From assembly GCF_009758125.1 (NCBI RefSeq), contig NZ_WRXO01000001.1, positions 1,240,001 through 1,304,000 on the forward strand: 64,000 nt of DNA. Reading direction: 5' to 3'. The translations under genes were made by a program, and so were the position numbers. The notes under the pieces are model-generated. The model was not told the DNA's origin. It was given only the letters and a program-made list of their open reading frames with translations, and did not search any database. The stretch is from Chitinophaga oryziterrae. Its GTDB lineage: Bacteria; Bacteroidota; Bacteroidia; Chitinophagales; Chitinophagaceae. This document shows, one piece after another, positions 25,842 through 34,969 of the stretch (position 1 is its first letter; the number at the start of each line of letters is the position of its first letter).

Positions 25842-26447
25842 ATGCAAGCAAATAACAACTTAACATTTGAGCAGGAAACATTGTATGATTACCTGCTGGT
25901 AGTAACTCCGGGTACTCAGATCAACAATGATGTGAAGGCCATGAAGCAATTAATAGCCCAGGAGCTGGGTTTGAACAGCAGCAGGGTTTCGCAGGCGCAT
26001 ATTAGTCTGTTCCGCTCTGTATTTCCTGAGAAGTACCAGGATGATTTTATTCATCTGCTGGACAGTATTGCAAAGAAGCAATCTAACTTCACGCTGTATA
26101 CTTCCCGGTTTGATCATTTTCAGCATGGTGATGATAAGCGTACTATCTATGTGAACGTAGCTAATCCCAAACCGATAGCTGAATTGCATGCGAAGATCCT
26201 GCAGGAATTTGAGATAAAGCCTACAGCATATAAACCTCATATAGCATTAGCAAGAGCGATCACTACTACTGAATTTCAGAAGGTATATGATCATTTCAAT
26301 AACCAGATATTTGTGCGCAGTTTTCAGTGCAGGAGTTTCACGTTACTGAGGAAACCCGAGGGTGGTGGCAATTATGAGGTGGTGAAGGATTTTGTGTTTG
26401 GACATGAGGTACAGAGAGAAAAGACGCTGTTTAATTACGCAGCATAG
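25842..26447 (+). CDS. 2H phosphoesterase / 2'-5' RNA ligase-like protein
   Basis: 201 residues from the ATG at 25842 (an in-frame TTG lies two codons upstream). The two HxS/A motifs of the 2H superfamily are present: HISLFRS at H53 and HIALARA at H133, about 80 residues apart as expected. Members cleave or ligate 2'-5' or cyclic phosphodiester bonds in RNA or small nucleotides. The second motif has Ala in place of Ser/Thr. Substrate unknown. Confidence 0.8.
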   Translation: MQANNNLTFEQETLYDYLLVVTPGTQINNDVKAMKQLIAQELGLNSSRVSQAHISLFRSVFPEKYQDDFIHLLDSIAKKQSNFTLYTSRFDHFQHGDDKRTIYVNVANPKPIAELHAKILQEFEIKPTAYKPHIALARAITTTEFQKVYDHFNNQIFVRSFQCRSFTLLRKPEGGGNYEVVKDFVFGHEVQREKTLFNYAA

Positions 26448-26684
26448 GATAATCAGAAAAGACGATATCGTATAGCCGGAGCATAGATCATTCGTGCACT
26501 GATGAATATGGAGTATGGTATAGTAGTAGAATATACATTGTTTCGTTAAGTATAATAATCAAGTCATAAATGGTCAGAATAAAACTGTTGAATTATGTCA
26601 TATTATAAACCCGGTCTGTATCATTCATTGTTTGTGTTTCCCTCAATCGTTCATTAAAACCCGGTTAATAGTTAACCTGTTTCG

Positions 26685-26692
26685 TAGCTTTG
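26685..26692 (+). promoter_or_regulatory. -7 box of the acylphosphatase gene
   Basis: TAGCTTTG matches TAnnTTTG, 20 bases before the chosen ATG. It argues against any start upstream of about 26698. Confidence 0.5.
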
Positions 26693-26712
26693 GTGCTTTC
26701 ATAAATGTAAGC

Positions 26713-26994
26713 ATGCATATGCAACAACTACATTCAATCATTATTGTTAAAGGCAGGGTACATGGTGTCTTTTTCAGAGCCAGTACCAAACATACCGCCG
26801 ACCACTTAGGTATCCGGGGACAAGTGAAGAACTTACCCGATGGCACTGTATGGATAGCGGCAGAAGGAGAAGCGCATGCAATGGAAGCATTCATTGCGTG
26901 GTGCCGGCAGGGCCCGCCTTTAGCAAACGTGACAGACATCACTGTTACAGCAGGAGAGCTACAAAACTTTGAAGGGTTTAAAGTTATCCATTGA
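26713..26994 (+). CDS. Acylphosphatase
   Basis: 93 residues from the ATG at 26713; another ATG two codons on is equally possible. The in-frame extension upstream is rejected because it crosses the -7 box and exceeds the family length of about 90. The catalytic pattern is intact: KGRVHGVFFRAST (Arg) and GIRGQVKNLPDGTVWI (Asn). It hydrolyses acyl phosphates such as carbamoyl phosphate. Confidence 0.93.
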   Translation: MHMQQLHSIIIVKGRVHGVFFRASTKHTADHLGIRGQVKNLPDGTVWIAAEGEAHAMEAFIAWCRQGPPLANVTDITVTAGELQNFEGFKVIH

Positions 26995-27024
26995 TCATCC
27001 CTATGATTATCCTATAAGACAGGT

Positions 27025-27040
27025 GGCTCCCGCGGGAGCC
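27025..27040. repeat. 16-base perfect palindrome
   Basis: GGCTCCCGCGGGAGCC reads the same on both strands. It lies between the acylphosphatase stop and the shared terminator; the related words GCTCC and GGAGC recur within the next 50 bases. Confidence 0.7.
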
Positions 27041-27126
27041 GGATCAGACAGCTCCATACTGCTGACCTAAATAGCTCCGGTTCGCCAGGAGCTTCCTGTT
27101 TATACGGCAGGGATAACTTTAAAAAG

Positions 27127-27176
27127 AAGACTCCGTAGGTAATACCTGAAAAGGTAGTGCTTACGGAGTCTTTTTA
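27127..27176. terminator. Bidirectional terminator between convergent genes
   Basis: AAGACTCCGTA (27127-27137) pairs perfectly with TACGGAGTCTT (27162-27172), A-rich on the left and T-rich on the right. It serves the acylphosphatase and C1 peptidase genes. Confidence 0.85.
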
Positions 27177-27217
27177 GTGTTTACCAGTATCTTTGATACC
27201 ACCTATTATGATCGTCT

Positions 27218-28327
27218 TTAGTTAGCAGCCAGTTTACCGCTGAGGGGTTTATCCAAAGCGGCTTTAGGTACTACGATAGTAATAGTATTAATAGCAAAAT
27301 AGGGGACAGAAACATGCATGTATCCTTCAAAAGGACCTGCCTTATTTCCCCATGAGTTTTTAACAATGAAGAAGTCTTTGCCCTGTTTGCTTTTGCCTAT
27401 ACCGGTGATGTGCATCAGGTGATCATCTTCTGTAATTAATTCCTCATATAATTTCTGACGTCCTTCGGGTGTGAATGGCTTTTCTTCCACATCTGCATTA
27501 AAAGCACTGCTTCTTCCGATGGTATCAATGGCAGGATATATCGCATATCCTTTGCCTGTCAGCCAGCCCCTGTTAGAGACATCTGCATCCCAGAGTACGG
27601 TGTACCCTTTGGTCAGCGCTGTTTTGGCAATGGAGATCATTTCGTTGAGCGGAATATTGAGATAAGTACCATTGGAGAAATTGTCCGGCACTTCCACAAT
27701 GAAGGGCTTGTAAAAGGGATGATCCGTGAAGGATGTCAGGTTCACATAATCATCCGGATTAAACTTTACCACTTCCCTGGCGAAGGTAAGAGGTGTATAA
27801 GTATGGCCGTTGTAGGTAAAAGTAGCAGGAGGAGCGCCCAGGTACTGGTCGAGTATAGCAACCAGGTGTACCTGCCAATCGTCGGGAAGGGGTCTTTTAA
27901 CCTTCAGGAGGCTGTCCAGGTAAGTTTTCATAGCAGTCACCAATGCGCCATGATCGTGCTCTGTTTGTCCAGGTTTAAGCCCACTGTAGACGGTCTCAGG
28001 GACGATGCCATAATGGGCGGCTGCGTAGAGTACATCATGTCCCAGTCCGCCTTCATCAAAACGGGCGAATCCCTGGCGGTGAATGTAGTTCTTTGCCTTT
28101 TCAATGTAGATATTGCGTACGGTGAACATTTCGGAGAGGTCCAGGGCTGGTTGCCCTTTCCGCAGAGATTCCGATTCTATCATGGAAGTGGTAGAGAAAC
28201 ACCAGCAGGTGCCAGTCAGGCATTGGTTTTTAACCGGAGTAGCTGCATTATTTTTAACAACGGTAAAGTCCTGCGCCTGTACTTCCATCGTAAGGAAGAT
28301 CGCCAGGATACCTAAAAAAGTTTTCAT
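27218..28327 (-). CDS. Secreted C1 family (papain/aminopeptidase C-like) cysteine peptidase
   Basis: 369 residues with a signal peptide (about 1-18). The papain-type active site is readable: oxyanion Gln35 and catalytic Cys41 in KNQCLTGTCWCFSTTS, the His in HLMHITGIGKS, and the Asn in IVKNSWGNKAG. The size and the long insertions resemble bleomycin hydrolase/PepC-type C1 peptidases more than true papain, but a signal peptide is present, so it acts outside the cytoplasm. Single gene. No propeptide boundary is clear. Confidence 0.88.
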   Translation of the reverse strand: MKTFLGILAIFLTMEVQAQDFTVVKNNAATPVKNQCLTGTCWCFSTTSMIESESLRKGQPALDLSEMFTVRNIYIEKAKNYIHRQGFARFDEGGLGHDVLYAAAHYGIVPETVYSGLKPGQTEHDHGALVTAMKTYLDSLLKVKRPLPDDWQVHLVAILDQYLGAPPATFTYNGHTYTPLTFAREVVKFNPDDYVNLTSFTDHPFYKPFIVEVPDNFSNGTYLNIPLNEMISIAKTALTKGYTVLWDADVSNRGWLTGKGYAIYPAIDTIGRSSAFNADVEEKPFTPEGRQKLYEELITEDDHLMHITGIGKSKQGKDFFIVKNSWGNKAGPFEGYMHVSVPYFAINTITIVVPKAALDKPLSGKLAAN

Positions 28328-28370
28328 ATCAACTTTGAGGTTTAGGGTCTAAAGATAAGGGGGAATGGGC

Positions 28371-28407
28371 AAAAAAAAACGCTACTGCTGTATGAACGGC
28401 AGTAGCG
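28371..28407 (-). terminator. Terminator of the M56/BlaI operon
   Basis: CGCTACTGC (28380-28388) pairs with GCAGTAGCG (28399-28407). On the minus strand it is followed by nine T residues. Confidence 0.9.
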
Positions 28408-28434
28408 ATGTATAATTGCGAAAGTATCGTGGTA

Positions 28435-30294
28435 TTAGTCGTTTTCGCTTATAATCAGGTTGTCATCTTTACCTTGTATGCTCAGTTCTTTCACATTACC
28501 GAGTTCTTTGCTGTATTTGTCCTTAACAGCTGCGGATTGTACTTCACCGTTTATAGACAGTACTCCGTTTTTTACTGCAATAACGTATCCTTTCTCCGCA
28601 TCTATCAGTTTATCTTCGGCCATTTTCTTTATCAATAGTTGATATTTGGACTGAGCCTCCTTCGTTGCTGCTATTTCTTTATTGCTTTGTGTTATGCTGT
28701 GCCGGGACTGGGTCATTGATATTTGGGCTTTCGCTACTTCTTTTTTGGCCTGTTCCATAGCTTCAGCTACCTGTTTTTTTACATCTTCGGATGAGAAGTT
28801 TGCCAGGGCAGCTTTGGCGCTCTGCATTCCTATACGTACATTTTCGGCTATGATTTTAGGATCTACGGATGTCTGTGCATTACTCACGCTTACTTTAATA
28901 TCTTCGTTGATTTTGTTCCAGTCGATATTTTTCATCGCTGTCTGAACATTTTCATTAATCTCGTCCCAGTTTATATTTTTGATGGCATTGTTAACCTCTG
29001 CATTGATTTGGTTCCAGTCAATGTTCTTCATCGCTTCCTGGGCAGCCTCCATGCCTATCTTAGCCGCATCCAGGCTCTTTTCTGCTATATCCAGCTTTTC
29101 TGCTTTTGTCTTCTCGGCATGCTGTTTTTCTGCCTGTTGTTTAGTGGCGGGAACCGTATCTTTTGTAAAGGTTGCAAGATGTATTGTATTAGGTACTATC
29201 GCAGGAGCGATAGACTCAGGTATCACTTCTACATCTTTTGTGGGCTGTTTCTTTTCTGTCATTGCGCTGGTAGGATTGAGCCATGCAATGGATACAAGGC
29301 CTACGGCGATGATCAGTACAGCTAATAATTTTTGCGTATAGTTAATGTTTTTAGTTTTCATTTCCATGATGCGTTTAATGCGGTGAAATAAGTGTTGTTT
29401 ATTATTTGCAGCCGCCATAGCCAGGGTATTGACAGTTAACCGGTATTCTTCTAGTGCTACCAGGGCTTTGGCATAATGCAACGGATGTACTTTACCTGTT
29501 ATTACGAGATCGTCGCAACAGTGTTCCCTTTCGATGCGGATATTTTTAGATATCAGCCATATAAAGGGATTAAAGAACAGAATTGTTTCTACGATTGACT
29601 GGAAGATATTCAGTAGATAATCATTGCGTTTTATGTGAGCCAGTTCGTGCAGAAGAATTGCTTCCAGCTGCTCGGCTGTCAGGTTGTTAAACATGATGAC
29701 AGGCAGTATGATCAATGGTTTTAAAAAACCGATCATGACAGGTACCTGTACGTGTTCGGAAATAAGCAGTTTCACTTTCCTGGATAGCTGAAGCTGCAGC
29801 AACAGTTTATCAAGGTGTCGTTCCCATGCGGAATCGATAGGAAGTACCTGCTTTCTTCTGATCTGCCGCAGTTGCAGCAGGTCCATTGTCAGCTTTATTG
29901 TCATCACAGCTACCCCTGTGATATAGATAACGATGAGCAACGGGAAAAAGAATTCGAGGTTAGGGAAAAGGCTCGTCAGCTGTGTCTGGCTATGATAGAG
30001 TACTGGCAGTTCCAGCCTGGCCGGCCGGATGCCTTCATCCACCATTTGTATGGCAACGAGATGGATCTTTTTGATTGTTTGCAATTGCTCCCACAGGGTG
30101 ATGACGAACCATCCGAAGATGCCCGTGAGGGAGATAAAAGAAAGATTGTATTTGATAGCGGAGCTGGCCTGTGGCCACAGGAGCAGTACCAGCCGTAAAC
30201 AGGCATATATAAGTAATGCTTGCCAGAGAGAATGCAGCAGGGCCCATCCAAAAGCCTGGATCAGATCTGCAGTGAAGGGTAGTGACGCAGTCAT
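28435..30294 (-). CDS. BlaR1-like M56 family membrane metallopeptidase
   Basis: 619 residues. Transmembrane helices lie in the N-terminal 320 residues, with the zinc-peptidase motif HELAH at 216-220 and a further helix at about 322-338. The remainder is an extracytoplasmic domain. Within it are three exact-length 16-residue repeats (421-436, 437-452, 453-468; pattern A-M/I-K-N-I-x-W-x-x-I-N). No penicillin-binding domain is present, so the signal differs from that of BlaR1/MecR1. The BlaI-type repressor gene lies 34 bases upstream in the same operon, and cleavage of that repressor is the expected output. Confidence 0.88.
   Translation of the reverse strand: MTASLPFTADLIQAFGWALLHSLWQALLIYACLRLVLLLWPQASSAIKYNLSFISLTGIFGWFVITLWEQLQTIKKIHLVAIQMVDEGIRPARLELPVLYHSQTQLTSLFPNLEFFFPLLIVIYITGVAVMTIKLTMDLLQLRQIRRKQVLPIDSAWERHLDKLLLQLQLSRKVKLLISEHVQVPVMIGFLKPLIILPVIMFNNLTAEQLEAILLHELAHIKRNDYLLNIFQSIVETILFFNPFIWLISKNIRIEREHCCDDLVITGKVHPLHYAKALVALEEYRLTVNTLAMAAANNKQHLFHRIKRIMEMKTKNINYTQKLLAVLIIAVGLVSIAWLNPTSAMTEKKQPTKDVEVIPESIAPAIVPNTIHLATFTKDTVPATKQQAEKQHAEKTKAEKLDIAEKSLDAAKIGMEAAQEAMKNIDWNQINAEVNNAIKNINWDEINENVQTAMKNIDWNKINEDIKVSVSNAQTSVDPKIIAENVRIGMQSAKAALANFSSEDVKKQVAEAMEQAKKEVAKAQISMTQSRHSITQSNKEIAATKEAQSKYQLLIKKMAEDKLIDAEKGYVIAVKNGVLSINGEVQSAAVKDKYSKELGNVKELSIQGKDDNLIISEND
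28891..29034 (-). repeat. Three in-frame 48-base repeats in the M56 gene
   Basis: They encode residues 421-468 of the M56 protein as three 16-residue units sharing KNI(D/N)W and IN. DNA identity is moderate, so expansion is not recent. Confidence 0.75.
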
Positions 30295-30328
30295 GATAGT
30301 CTTGTTTTATGTGCCGCAACGCAGCGGG

Positions 30329-30721
30329 TTACTTATTTTGTTGATTTTCTATGTCGTTCAGGTATTGTTTTATTTTTTCCAGTTCTTCTTTTGAAGAGCG
30401 GTGGTTACCTAATGCCTGCAGCACCAGTTGTGAGGCAGAACCATTGAACACGGTATCAATCATTTTATTGAGTAACTGTTGCTGTGTGCTTTCCTGTGAA
30501 ATCGCAGCTTCATATATATGCGTTTTACTGGTTGTATCTCTTCTGAGCAGGTTCTTCTCATGCATGATCTGCATCAGCTTGAGGGTAGTAGTATATCCTG
30601 CGTCTTTCGTCTTTTCTAATATCTCATGAACTTCTCTTACTGTGCTGGCACCTTTATCCCACAGTATTCCCAATATTTCCAGTTCGCTTTCCGTCGGTTT
30701 CGTCTGTTTGGCAGTGCTCAT
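30329..30721 (-). CDS. BlaI/MecI family transcriptional repressor
   Basis: 130 residues. The winged helix starts TKPTESELEILGILWDKG and continues through STVREVHEILEKTKDAGYTTTLKLMQIM, the standard BlaI/MecI DNA-binding domain; a dimerisation tail follows. In the known systems the repressor is cleaved after its membrane peptidase is activated. Two matching dyads lie directly upstream of its start (30742-30757 and 30765-30780), indicating autoregulation of the operon. Confidence 0.94.
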   Translation of the reverse strand: MSTAKQTKPTESELEILGILWDKGASTVREVHEILEKTKDAGYTTTLKLMQIMHEKNLLRRDTTSKTHIYEAAISQESTQQQLLNKMIDTVFNGSASQLVLQALGNHRSSKEELEKIKQYLNDIENQQNK

Positions 30722-30741
30722 AATTACAATGATTATTGATG

Positions 30742-30780
30742 TACGAATATCTTCGTATCAAATGTACGATACTTTTCGTA
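30742..30780 (-). promoter_or_regulatory. Paired BlaI-type operators
   Basis: Two 16-base dyads, TACGA-ATATCT-TCGTA (30742-30757) and TACGA-TACTTT-TCGTA (30765-30780), have identical arms, equal spacers and centres 23 bases apart. They start 21 bases upstream of the repressor ATG, so they are the likely binding sites of the encoded repressor. Confidence 0.75.
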
Positions 30781-30811
30781 ATCACCAAATATTTATGGAA
30801 ATAAATTAAAA

Positions 30812-30867
30812 CAGGCATGCCGCCCTTCGGTTGGAAATCGTTCCGTCTGAAGAGGCAGCTATGCCTG
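30812..30867 (-). terminator. Long hairpin terminator of the TonB receptor operon
   Basis: CAGGCAT-GCCGCC (30812-30824) pairs, with one bulge and one G-U, with GGCAGC-T-ATGCCTG (30854-30867). On the minus strand the hairpin is followed by TTTTAATTT. Confidence 0.6.
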
Positions 30868-30896
30868 GCACAAGTCTTATTTTGATGGATTGAGGA

Positions 30897-31526
30897 CTAG
30901 AAGATACCGGCTTTCAGGCCTACGTGTACTGATGGATTGCTGAGTTTACTATCTGTGATACCTGTGGTACTTGTTCCTGTAACTAACCTGTAAGAGGCGC
31001 CTATATCAAAACGCAGGTTTTTTATGATATTGATTTCGAGGTTGGCAAAGGGTTCTGCTACAAACAATCCGCTCTTATCATAATTATAATCGTGATGATC
31101 GCCGTCTTCGTTGAACCTGTATTTGTCCCTTCTGGAAACACCGCCACCTCCAATGAGGGTACCGGCAGTCCAGTGAATCAGTTTATCAGAATTATGGATG
31201 TATTCCACTACTGCGCCAGTGTACCAGAGGTTCAGGTAATCTGTAGCACCATTAACATTTACGCCGGGAAGAGCTATGTTATTGACAAGCGACCAGGCGC
31301 CTGCTCCCAGCATCCATTTACCATTTAAAAGTACTCCGCCGTAACCGCCTGTCAGCACTCCAAATTTACCATCAATGGATGTAAATTTAGCCGCAGGCGC
31401 ACCATACGCGGCAATTCTTGTCTTATGTTGGCCATTATTGGAGAATAATGTTTCAGTCTGGGCATGCTGTGCCCGGGCCTGCTGTACTGTAATCAGTATC
31501 AGCAGCGCCATCAGCGCTTTTTTCAT
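30897..31526 (-). CDS. Secreted outer-membrane beta-barrel-like protein
   Basis: 209 residues with a signal peptide (about 1-19, cleaved after AQA) followed by short amphipathic beta-strands with a terminal GLKAGIF strand, as in small outer-membrane barrels. It lies 75 bases after the DUF4249 gene on the same strand and ends at a hairpin, so it is probably the last gene of the TonB receptor operon. Function unknown. Confidence 0.65.
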   Translation of the reverse strand: MKKALMALLILITVQQARAQHAQTETLFSNNGQHKTRIAAYGAPAAKFTSIDGKFGVLTGGYGGVLLNGKWMLGAGAWSLVNNIALPGVNVNGATDYLNLWYTGAVVEYIHNSDKLIHWTAGTLIGGGGVSRRDKYRFNEDGDHHDYNYDKSGLFVAEPFANLEINIIKNLRFDIGASYRLVTGTSTTGITDSKLSNPSVHVGLKAGIF

Positions 31527-31601
31527 ATAAATTGTTTTTTATTTTTTGTGAAGCAGGCTGGAAAAAGAGACTTTCCAGCCTGCTGTTATATGTGGAGAGA
31601 A

Positions 31602-32465
31602 CTATTGTATTACCTTCTCATTGCTGCTTACAGCAGAAGTACCGAACCAGCCTAGCAGTTTTTGTTTACCACCGGGAGTGATATTTGTTGCATTACATCT
31701 TACGTTTTCCAGCACTTTGGCAAACAGTCCGCCTGCATCGATCTGCGCCTGTACCTGTGTGAGGAAGAAGTGGCTCTGGTAAGTAAGAGAGCGCATTTTT
31801 ACGATTATTGTTTCACCCAGTTGATAAGGATGCTCCCTGTCAGTAATGTCTTCCTCCAGGGGTTGTATGAAAGAGGCACCATCCAGTACGCTCTGATCAT
31901 AGGAACCATCTACAGAATAGACATCTTCCACACGGTGCCATATATTGTTGCGGTAAGACCGGACCCAGTAATAATTTAGTTCACCTTTTATATCCGTTGC
32001 ATGAAATCTGGCCTCATAGCCATCTTCAGGCACTGCATTTTCACTTTTTGTTTTGTATTTGTAGGTGATAGAATCGATAGGAGGTACATTTTTAATAGTA
32101 TCTACCGCTTCGAATGTTTCACCTTTGTATACTACACGCAACCTGTATGCATGGCCTCTTACACCTACTGATGCATTATCACCCGGATTGAACGTATAGG
32201 CAGAGTCGTTAAAGTTGAACGGGTATGTTTGTCCGGCTGTTTCATCGATGAGTGTAATGACGGCATCTTTGATAATAGTAGCAGGTGTCTGATCTGTATA
32301 AGAAGTAACAGACTGTGTGAGTTTGATTACCTGTAAGCCTGGTTCGTTGGTGATCCATGCATCCAGTACCGGATAAGAGGTACCTTTTGCTATATTCAGA
32401 TCTATCGTATCTGTGCAGGCACTTAATCCTGCCACTATCATCGCTATTATGAATAATTTTTTCAT
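31602..32465 (-). CDS. DUF4249 family lipoprotein
   Basis: 287 residues. The signal peptide ends in a canonical lipobox LSAC with Cys17 as lipidation site. The mature part begins TDTIDLNIAKGTSYPVLDAWITNEPG, typical of DUF4249. This family is regularly encoded next to a TonB receptor, as here (11 bases downstream), and probably forms a surface-exposed partner in uptake. The substrate is not known. Confidence 0.88.
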   Translation of the reverse strand: MKKLFIIAMIVAGLSACTDTIDLNIAKGTSYPVLDAWITNEPGLQVIKLTQSVTSYTDQTPATIIKDAVITLIDETAGQTYPFNFNDSAYTFNPGDNASVGVRGHAYRLRVVYKGETFEAVDTIKNVPPIDSITYKYKTKSENAVPEDGYEARFHATDIKGELNYYWVRSYRNNIWHRVEDVYSVDGSYDQSVLDGASFIQPLEEDITDREHPYQLGETIIVKMRSLTYQSHFFLTQVQAQIDAGGLFAKVLENVRCNATNITPGGKQKLLGWFGTSAVSSNEKVIQ

Positions 32466-32476
32466 GTAAGTACCGG

Positions 32477-34855
32477 TTAAAATTTGAAGTTGTAAGTGAT
32501 ACCTGGAATAACAGAGCCTATGATAGAGAGGCGTACTGCTTCTTTTTTGGAAGAATCATCTTTATTCTGCTGGAAGTAGACGGTGTAAGCATTTCTGCGT
32601 GCATACACATTATACAGAGAGAATACCCATTCTCCTTTCCAGCGGTGCAGTTGTTTGCCTTTGATGGTGTAAGATAAATCCAGGCGGTGATAAGCAGGCA
32701 ACCTGTAGTTGTTGCGTCTTTCGGTGCTGTTGTACGGAATATCCCAGCCCTGGAATTCGAGGCGGCTATCTGCAAACGTTGCAGGTGTACCGGATGCAAA
32801 TACCCAGTTGGCAGACAATGTTCTCCTTGGAGAGAAATCGTGTGTTAATACGAGGTTCAGGTTATGTGTTCTGTCGTAGCGGTTGAGGAACCATTCATTC
32901 TGACTGATACCATTTGTCTGACGTTCTGTACGGGACAGCGTATAGCTGATCCATCCGGAAGTAGCGCCTACTTCTTTTTTCGCCATTATTTCCAGTCCGT
33001 ATGAGCGGCTGTGAGAAGGCAGTAAATCTGCTTCGATCAGCTGGTTCAGTTGCAGACTGGCATTGTCTATATAATCCAGCTGGTGTTCCATGTTCTTATA
33101 GAACACTTCGGTAGAGATCTCATAAACGCCGGACGGTGCATCGTATACATATCCTACGGTGTACTGGTCTGCTACCTGTGGTTGAATGTTGTTGGTACTT
33201 GGCGTCCAGATATCCAGTGGAGTAGGAGAGGCCGTGTTGGACAACTGATGCATATACTGTGTGGTACGGGCATAAGATGCTTTAACCGCATGATTATCCG
33301 AGAACGCGTAACGTGCCGTGATTCTTGGTTCCAGGTAATTGTATGCTTTTATCAGTTCATTGGTACCGTATTCTTTGTAACCGGATAACGTTTTGCGGAT
33401 GCCAGGTGTGGTATCGTTATAGTAGTAAGCGGTGCCTTTACCCAGGTACTGATAAGCAGAGAACCGTAAGCCATACTGTACACCGAACCTGCTGGTAGGT
33501 TTCCACTCGTGATCAACATAGGCGGCTGCTTCAAGACCATGCTGCTGTGTTAATTCTGTAACGTTGGTGGTTGAGCCATCGACAGCAGTACCGGTGCCGG
33601 GTTTAAAGGTGTAGTAGATACCCTGTACGCCCATGTGTACACTGTTGTGTGCATTGATATAGTAGGTGAGGGCCGGTTTAACACCATAGTTGATGATGTT
33701 CGAAGTCCATTTGTACCGCTGGGTATTATCTCCGGCATCTTTCTTACTACTGTTGTCAAAGTCCAGTGTATAATCGTAGTTACTGTAGAAGGTAGTCAGG
33801 TTCAGGAACAACCTGTTTGTGAATACGTGGTTCCATCTTACAGTAGCTGTTTTATTTCCCCAGTTCATATTTACCTGTGTTCCGAAACCGAATACGTCAC
33901 GCCCCAGGTAACCACTGGCGAAGAGGGTATTGTTCTTATTCAGTTTGAAGTTCACCTTGGCGGTAATATCGTAGAAATTCAGTTTGGTATCTTTCATGTC
34001 TCCTTTCAGGAAAGGTTTCATAAGGATATCAATATAAGAGCGGCGGGCAGCGATGATGAAAGAGGATTCATCTTTCTTGATCGGACCTTCCACAGATAAC
34101 CTGCTGAAGATATTGCCTATGCCGCCATTTACGGCCATATTCTGGTTGTTTCCGTCCTTCATGCGTATATCTAGTACAGAGGAAGTACGGCCGCCATATT
34201 CAGCCGGAAAACCACCTTTAATGAGGTTGATGCTTTTCACAGCATCCGGGTTGAATACGGAGAAGAAGCCCAGCATATGGGTAGAGTTATATACAGGTGC
34301 ATCGTCCAGCAGGATGAGGTTTTCATCTGCTGCACCACCACGTACGTTGAATCCGCTGGCACCTTCACCTACCGTGTTTACACCGGGTAAGGTCTGTATA
34401 GAACGGAGTACGTCTACTTCACCCATGAAAGTGGGCATCTTTTTCATCTGGGCAATATCCAGGCGGTTAATACTGGTACTCAGTGTATTCACTGCTTTTT
34501 CCTGTTTGGTACCTTTTACAGTGACAGTACTTAACTGGCTGCTGGATTTCTCCAGTTTAATATCCATTGTTTTATTGCCTTTGAGGGATACATTCAATTT
34601 CATGGATGTATATCCCACATAGGAAAATTGCAGTACATGGTCTCCTGCGGGCAGGGTAAGGGAGAAGAAACCAAATTCATTTGTAACTGTACCCAATCCG
34701 GTACCTGCTTTAGAAACGGAGATCCCGATGAGGCTTTCTCCATTCTGCTGGTCTTTTACATAGCCACTTATAGTGTACCGTTGCTGAGCTTGTGCGTACT
34801 GTCCCTGCAATAATAGCAGGACTGGAAACAGCAGCATTATTAACCTTGTCTTCAT
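32477..34855 (-). CDS. TonB-dependent outer-membrane receptor
   Basis: 792 residues: signal peptide (about 1-23), a carboxypeptidase-regulatory-like N-terminal domain (about 25-110), a plug domain (about 120-240, with LPGVNTVGEGASGFNVRGG and LILLDDAPVYN), and a 22-strand type barrel to the end. It imports a ligand with energy from TonB. Its partner DUF4249 lipoprotein and a small barrel protein lie downstream in the same operon. No iron or vitamin regulatory element was recognised upstream. Confidence 0.93.
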   Translation of the reverse strand: MKTRLIMLLFPVLLLLQGQYAQAQQRYTISGYVKDQQNGESLIGISVSKAGTGLGTVTNEFGFFSLTLPAGDHVLQFSYVGYTSMKLNVSLKGNKTMDIKLEKSSSQLSTVTVKGTKQEKAVNTLSTSINRLDIAQMKKMPTFMGEVDVLRSIQTLPGVNTVGEGASGFNVRGGAADENLILLDDAPVYNSTHMLGFFSVFNPDAVKSINLIKGGFPAEYGGRTSSVLDIRMKDGNNQNMAVNGGIGNIFSRLSVEGPIKKDESSFIIAARRSYIDILMKPFLKGDMKDTKLNFYDITAKVNFKLNKNNTLFASGYLGRDVFGFGTQVNMNWGNKTATVRWNHVFTNRLFLNLTTFYSNYDYTLDFDNSSKKDAGDNTQRYKWTSNIINYGVKPALTYYINAHNSVHMGVQGIYYTFKPGTGTAVDGSTTNVTELTQQHGLEAAAYVDHEWKPTSRFGVQYGLRFSAYQYLGKGTAYYYNDTTPGIRKTLSGYKEYGTNELIKAYNYLEPRITARYAFSDNHAVKASYARTTQYMHQLSNTASPTPLDIWTPSTNNIQPQVADQYTVGYVYDAPSGVYEISTEVFYKNMEHQLDYIDNASLQLNQLIEADLLPSHSRSYGLEIMAKKEVGATSGWISYTLSRTERQTNGISQNEWFLNRYDRTHNLNLVLTHDFSPRRTLSANWVFASGTPATFADSRLEFQGWDIPYNSTERRNNYRLPAYHRLDLSYTIKGKQLHRWKGEWVFSLYNVYARRNAYTVYFQQNKDDSSKKEAVRLSIIGSVIPGITYNFKF

Positions 34856-34969
34856 AAAAGGATCTTAATGTTGTTATTTGGCAGATAGTCGGCCTATTTA
34901 CGCATATATGACGTAAGCGGAAGGAACTACCCCTATGAGGGGAGAAGAGATTTTTTCAGATATGTAAGG

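Noticed and set aside
26632..26712. N-terminal extension of the acylphosphatase
   Set aside because: It spans the predicted -7 promoter box and makes the protein much longer than the family norm.
28435..30721. Beta-lactam resistance system
   Set aside because: M56 and BlaI proteins are present, but no penicillin-binding domain and no beta-lactamase gene accompany them.
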